Of a DNA stretch of 47,356 bases, positions 43,743 to 47,356 are shown in pieces. The stretch spans positions 1 through 47,356 of the forward strand of contig NZ_LZKU01000215.1 in assembly GCF_001672975.1 (NCBI RefSeq). Reading direction: 5' to 3'. The number at the start of each line of letters is the position of its first letter. The stretch's first letter is position 1. The notes below the pieces were generated by a model, which worked only from the letters and a program-made list of their open reading frames with translations, was not told where the DNA came from and did not search any database. The stretch is from Mycobacterium sp. 1465703.0 (GTDB taxonomy: Bacteria; Actinomycetota; Actinomycetes; Mycobacteriales; Mycobacteriaceae). Position numbers and translations under genes: made by a program.

Positions 43743-44381
43743 ATGATGAAATTCAGCGGCTCGCCTTGCATGGCGGCCCTCTTGATGGGGCTGCCCGTCG
43801 TCGCCATGACTGCCTGCAGTTCACCGCAGCATGCAAGCACCCAACCGGGCACCACCCCTCCCGCGAAGAGCGCCGCGCCGACGTCGCCCGGCGAGACCAC
43901 GACCCCGGCACCCGGCGGGGCGAACCCGGCACCCGGCGGCAACTCACTCAGCGCGGAACTGAGGACGCCCGATGGCCGCTCGGCGGCCACCGCGACCTTC
44001 GACTTCACCGGCGGCTATGTCACCGTCACCGTGAAGACGGTGGCACCCGGCATCCTGACGCCGGGCATCCACGGTCTGCACGTACACCAGATCGGCAAGT
44101 GCGAGCCGAACTCGACGGCCCCCAGCGGCGGTGCACCCGGCAACTTCCTGTCCGCCGGTGATCACTACCAGGCCCCCGGCCATACCGGTAAGCCGGAAAG
44201 TGGCGATCTGGCCTCGCTCCAGGTCCGTCAGGACGGTTCGGGGTACTTGGTCACCACCACCGATTCGTTCACCCGGGACGATCTGCTGGCGGGTAACAAG
44301 ACTGCGCTGATGCTGCACGGCGCCCAGGACACCGAAAACGCCATGGACCGGGTCGCCTGCGGTGTCATCGGTACCGGCTAG
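43743..44381 (+). CDS. SodC-like copper superoxide dismutase lipoprotein, electrostatic loop missing
   Basis: This 212-residue protein has a lipobox-like end to its signal sequence (VVAMTAC, lipid Cys25), a Ser/Thr/Pro-rich linker, and a Cu,Zn-SOD-type domain close to mycobacterial SodC (SSPQHAST, HQIGKCEPNS, GAPGNFLSAG, ACGVIG). Copper-type ligands remain: His113, His115, His141 and His192. The active-site Arg203 and the disulfide pair Cys120/Cys206 also remain. Only about 10 residues separate His192 from Arg203, against about 35 in M. tuberculosis SodC as I recall it, so the electrostatic loop is essentially gone. GGHYH is changed to GDHYQ. It may be a paralogue with altered activity. Start ATG 43743 or 43746. 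Confidence 0.88.
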   Translation: MMKFSGSPCMAALLMGLPVVAMTACSSPQHASTQPGTTPPAKSAAPTSPGETTTPAPGGANPAPGGNSLSAELRTPDGRSAATATFDFTGGYVTVTVKTVAPGILTPGIHGLHVHQIGKCEPNSTAPSGGAPGNFLSAGDHYQAPGHTGKPESGDLASLQVRQDGSGYLVTTTDSFTRDDLLAGNKTALMLHGAQDTENAMDRVACGVIGTG

Positions 44382-44410
44382 CTTTCACTGTCGCGCCTTA
44401 CACTGAGCCG

Positions 44411-46366
44411 ATGTCCAGCCCGGCAGGTTCACGCGCGGAGGGCGATGGCCGCGCCCGGGGCCGCGGCCGGATTCCCGATCGCGACATCGCCGCCATCCGC
44501 GAACGGGTGCGTATCGACGAAGTCATCGGCGATTACGTCCAATTGCGGCGCGCGGGTGCCGATTCGCTCAAGGGCCTGTGCCCGTTCCACGACGAGAAGT
44601 CGCCGTCGTTTCACGTCCGCCCCAACCACGGCCACTTTCACTGCTTCGGCTGTGGCGAAGGCGGCGACGTGTACGCGTTCATCCAGAAGATCGAACACGT
44701 CACGTTCGTCGAAGCGGTCGAACTGCTCGCCGACCGGATCGGCCACACCATCAACTATTCCGGCCCGGCGACCAGCGTGCAGCGCGACCGCGGTAGTCGC
44801 AGCCGGCTGGTCGCCGCCAACGCGGCCGCGGCGGAGTTCTACGCGGCGGCACTGGAGTCGGCCGAGGCCGCACCGGCCCGCCAGTATCTGACCGAGCGGA
44901 ACTTCGATGCCGAGGCGGCCCGTCACTTCGGTTGCGGATTCGCACCCTCAGGCTGGGACTCGCTGACAAAACACTTGGTGCGCAAAGGTTTTGAGTTCAA
45001 AGAATTGGAAGCGGCCGGGCTGTCGCGGCAGGGCCGCCGCGGTCCGATGGACCGCTTCCATCGCCGGTTGTTGTGGCCCATCCGCAGTTCGGCCGGCGAG
45101 GTGATCGGTTTCGGTGCCCGACGGCTGTTCGACGACGATCCGATGGAAGCCAAGTACATCAACACGCCCGAGACGTTGCTGTACAAGAAGTCGGCGGTGA
45201 TGTTCGGCATCGACTTGGCCAAACGTGACATCGCCAAGGGACACCAGGCCGTCGTCGTCGAGGGCTACACCGACGTGATGGCGATGCATCTAAGCGGGGT
45301 CACCACCGCCGTCGCATCGTGCGGCACCGCGTTCGGCGACGAGCATCTGTCGATGCTGCGCCGACTGATGATGGACGACAGTTTCTTTCGCGGCGAACTG
45401 ATCTATGTTTTCGACGGCGACGCTGCCGGGCGCGCCGCCGCCCTCAAGGCTTTCGGCGGTGAACAGAATCTGGCCGGGCAGTCCTTCGTGGCGGTCGCCC
45501 CGGACGGGATGGATCCCTGCGATTTGCGGCTGAAGTCCGGCGACGGCGCGCTACGTGATCTGGTGGCTCGGCGAACACCGCTGTTCGAGTTCGCGATCCG
45601 TTCGGCGCTCGCCGAGATGGACCTGGACAGCGCCGAGGGCCGGGTGGGCGCGCTGCGCCGCTGCGTACCCATGGTGGGTCAGATCAAGGACCCCACGCTG
45701 CGCGATGAGTACGCCCGCCAGCTCGCCGGCTGGGTCGGCTGGGACGACGTCGCACAGGTCATCGACCGGGTGCGCAGCCAGTCCAAGAGCTCCAACAGCC
45801 AGGCCCGCAGCGGCTCTACCGCCAAGGCTGCGCGCCGCGGGACGCAGCAGGTCCCCGCCGCGGCCCAGCCTGCCGCCAATCGTCCCGATCCACGTGATCC
45901 CACGCTGTGGCCCCAGCGGGAGGCGCTCAAGGCGGCCTTGCAGTACCCGGCGTTCGCGGGACCGGTGTTCGACACGCTGACCGTCGAGAGCTTCACTCAT
46001 CCCGGGTACGCGGCCATCCGCGCGGCCATCGAGACCGCCGGGGGCACCTCGAGCGGGGTCACCGGCGCGCAATGGATCGAGGCGGTGCGTGATCAGGCCG
46101 CCGCGCCGCTGACCGCGAGCCTGGTCAGCGAGCTGGGTGTGGAGGCCATCCAGGTCGATGAGGAGAAACTGCCGCGCTACATCGGCGGTGTCCTGGCCCG
46201 CCTCCAAGAGGTGTGGATGGGCCGGCAGATCGCCGAGGTGAAGTCGAAGTTGCAGCGTATGTCGCCGATCGACCAGGGCGACGAGTATCACGCCCTATTC
46301 GGCGACCTGGTGGCGATGGAGTCGTACCGGCGCAGCCTGTTGGAGCAGGCTAGCGGCGACGATTAG
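44411..46366 (+). CDS. dnaG: DNA primase DnaG
   Basis: This 651-residue primase makes RNA primers at the replication fork. It has an N-terminal zinc finger (CPFHDEKSPSF...FHCFGC, residues about 57-83), an RNA polymerase core with a TOPRIM domain (VVEGYTDVMAMH near 280; FDGDAAG near 335), and a C-terminal helicase-binding region (about 510-640). A low-complexity Ser/Ala/Pro linker lies near 458-495. The N-terminus has an extra basic stretch (RARGRGRIPDRD). ATG 44411 follows the SodC-like gene by 29 bp. Its 3' end overlaps the convergent small gene by 17 bp. Confidence 0.97.
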   Translation: MSSPAGSRAEGDGRARGRGRIPDRDIAAIRERVRIDEVIGDYVQLRRAGADSLKGLCPFHDEKSPSFHVRPNHGHFHCFGCGEGGDVYAFIQKIEHVTFVEAVELLADRIGHTINYSGPATSVQRDRGSRSRLVAANAAAAEFYAAALESAEAAPARQYLTERNFDAEAARHFGCGFAPSGWDSLTKHLVRKGFEFKELEAAGLSRQGRRGPMDRFHRRLLWPIRSSAGEVIGFGARRLFDDDPMEAKYINTPETLLYKKSAVMFGIDLAKRDIAKGHQAVVVEGYTDVMAMHLSGVTTAVASCGTAFGDEHLSMLRRLMMDDSFFRGELIYVFDGDAAGRAAALKAFGGEQNLAGQSFVAVAPDGMDPCDLRLKSGDGALRDLVARRTPLFEFAIRSALAEMDLDSAEGRVGALRRCVPMVGQIKDPTLRDEYARQLAGWVGWDDVAQVIDRVRSQSKSSNSQARSGSTAKAARRGTQQVPAAAQPAANRPDPRDPTLWPQREALKAALQYPAFAGPVFDTLTVESFTHPGYAAIRAAIETAGGTSSGVTGAQWIEAVRDQAAAPLTASLVSELGVEAIQVDEEKLPRYIGGVLARLQEVWMGRQIAEVKSKLQRMSPIDQGDEYHALFGDLVAMESYRRSLLEQASGDD

Positions 46367-46628
46367 ACGGCGTCAGCGCGTCGTCGACCGACCGCTCGAC
46401 GTCGCGTTCCATAATGGCCGTTTGATCGTCGATCTCCGCCAGCGTGACGAAACCAGCGTCGGGGGAGATCCGATTCGCGATCTTGCGGCGGCCCCCTTCG
46501 ATCATCGATTTGGCCACCGGACTGCTGGTCAGCGCGCGATACGTGCCGACAAGCTGCTCGTATCGGCGCCGCCCGGCTTTCGAGCCCAGCACGTAACCCA
46601 GTCCAAGCACCACGACATACCGGATCAA
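46350..46628 (-). CDS. Small conserved mycobacterial protein (Rv2342-like)
   Basis: This 92-residue protein resembles Rv2342, which also follows dnaG. It has a short hydrophobic N-terminus (YVVVLGLGYVLGSKAG) that may be a membrane anchor or reentrant helix, then a basic segment GRRRYEQLVGTYRAL, and the conserved EGGRRKIANRISPDAGFV. TTG 46628 is my choice of start because GGGAGGA sits 6 nt upstream. The frame is open to ATG 46658 (102 residues). Function unknown. Confidence 0.75.
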   Translation of the reverse strand: MIRYVVVLGLGYVLGSKAGRRRYEQLVGTYRALTSSPVAKSMIEGGRRKIANRISPDAGFVTLAEIDDQTAIMERDVERSVDDALTPSNRRR

Positions 46629-46795
46629 AAGTGTCCTCCCGACTATCGATGGCTCCATCCTGCCTCACCGCCCGGTGCTCCGCTGCGCCCGGCGGTGCCG
46701 CGCTCGCGACCGCGACGAACCCGAGGGTGGCGGTGGTCCACGCTAGTTGGGTGCGGTCGTGCCAGTACGCTAGAGTCGTCCCGCGATCGGGTTAG

Positions 46796-46868
<73 letters not shown>

Positions 46869-46883
46869 CAGTTTTCTCCCTAT

Positions 46884-46911
46884 CTCGGTGGCGGGCGCTC
46901 GACCCGCCGAG
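46884..46911 (-). terminator. Possible hairpin between tRNA-Asn and the LLM gene
   Basis: GGCGGG (46890-46895) and CCCGCC (46903-46908) pair around a 7-nt loop, just after the stop of the - strand LLM gene and after the tRNA on +. The stem is short, and there is no T-run on the - strand side. Confidence 0.35.
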
Positions 46912-46914
46912 CGA

Positions 46915-47356
46915 TCAACCTGTGGCGCGACGGCCTTCGAAGTTGCCGACGCCGCCCGGATGCCCCGTCTGCCCCGGCGTGCGGGATAAGCCCAGATGCT
47001 CGCGCAATGTGTGGCCGCGGTATTCGGTGCGGAAGCTACCGCGCTCTTGCAGCAGCGGAACCACCTTGTCGACGAATTCATCGAGGCCGTGCGGCGTCAG
47101 GTGCGGTACCAGGATGAAGCCGTCGCAGGCATCCGACTGCACGTAGCGATCGATCTCCGCGGCGACCTGGCCCGGAGTTCCGACGAACTGCTGGCGGCTG
47201 GTCACCTCGATGATCAGCTCGCGGATCGACAGGTTTTCGGCCTCCGCCCGGGCCCGCCAGGTCACGGCGACCGTCTTGGGGTCGCCGTGCCGGACCCGCC
47301 CTCGGGTGATGTTCGGATTCTCGACGGGGTCGACGTCGGGCAGCGGCCCGTCGGGA
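46915..47356 (-). CDS. LLM-class flavin-dependent monooxygenase, NtaA/SnaA-type (5' end outside window)
   Basis: The C-terminal 147 or so codons are visible, and the frame runs off the window edge. The stretch RQQFVGTPGQVAAEIDRYVQSDACDGFILVPHLTPHGLDEFVDKVVPLLQERG is the typical end of bacterial-luciferase-like monooxygenases of the NtaA/SnaA/DszA group, which use FMNH2 from a partner reductase. The tail TEYRGHTLREHLGL is also usual for the group. Substrate unknown. This gene is not what I recall after tRNA-Asn in M. tuberculosis (lppQ). Confidence 0.85.
   Translation of the reverse strand, partial: PDGPLPDVDPVENPNITRGRVRHGDPKTVAVTWRARAEAENLSIRELIIEVTSRQQFVGTPGQVAAEIDRYVQSDACDGFILVPHLTPHGLDEFVDKVVPLLQERGSFRTEYRGHTLREHLGLSRTPGQTGHPGGVGNFEGRRATG

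Overview
The window comes from a high-GC actinobacterium that is clearly a Mycobacterium. It carries most of a mycobactin (mbt) cluster, two Mtb12/CFP-2-like secreted proteins, a PPE-SVP protein, smtB-zur, and the era/recO/uppS/glyS/dgt/dnaG housekeeping run seen near Rv2341-Rv2384 of M. tuberculosis. A 53-bp MIRU-like repeat and a PPE-SVP gene suggest a slow grower. Several inserted genes suggest it lies outside the M. tuberculosis complex. All comparisons with M. tuberculosis are from memory, not from a search.

Layout. Positions 1-17969 hold the 3' end of mbtB, a separate thioesterase gene, then mbtC, mbtD, mbtE, mbtF, mbtG and mbtH. All are on the + strand and almost all overlap at start/stop codons, so this is a translationally coupled siderophore operon. 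MbtE is unusual: it reads C-A-PCP-C-A-PCP, and its second A domain lacks the usual amino-group-binding Asp. Positions 18.0-19.5 kb hold two tandem Mtb12-like genes separated by a perfect 16-bp hairpin. Positions 19.5-21.4 kb (- strand) hold an ECF41/SigJ-like sigma factor coupled to a carboxymuconolactone decarboxylase-like gene, then a small ParB-like conserved protein.

Positions 21.7-29.9 kb (+) form a stress and ribosome-maintenance block: hrcA, dnaJ2, rsmE, phoH, ybeY, a proline-rich secreted protein, a CBS/CorC-like membrane protein and era. Positions 29.9-30.3 kb are a decayed patch with an internally deleted SDR pseudogene. A PLP decarboxylase and amiA2 follow on the - strand. recO, uppS and an Rv2360c-like gene are on +; zur and smtB on -, separated by the MIRU-like element; glyS on +. 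Positions 38-40.3 kb hold an orphan PPE-SVP gene, about 500 bp with no recognisable gene, and a 95-codon ORF that again contains an SVPxxW motif. The last part has a TPM-domain protein (-), dgt, a SodC-like lipoprotein lacking the electrostatic loop, dnaG, a small Rv2342-like protein (-), tRNA-Asn(GUU), and the 3' end of an LLM-type flavin monooxygenase (-).

Best candidates for a second look: the two-A-domain MbtE, the SodC-like protein with the shortened loop, the MIRU-coupled smtB-zur junction, the ECF41/CMD pair, and the duplicated Mtb12 locus. I saw no CRISPR array, intact insertion sequence, phage or recognisable anti-phage system.
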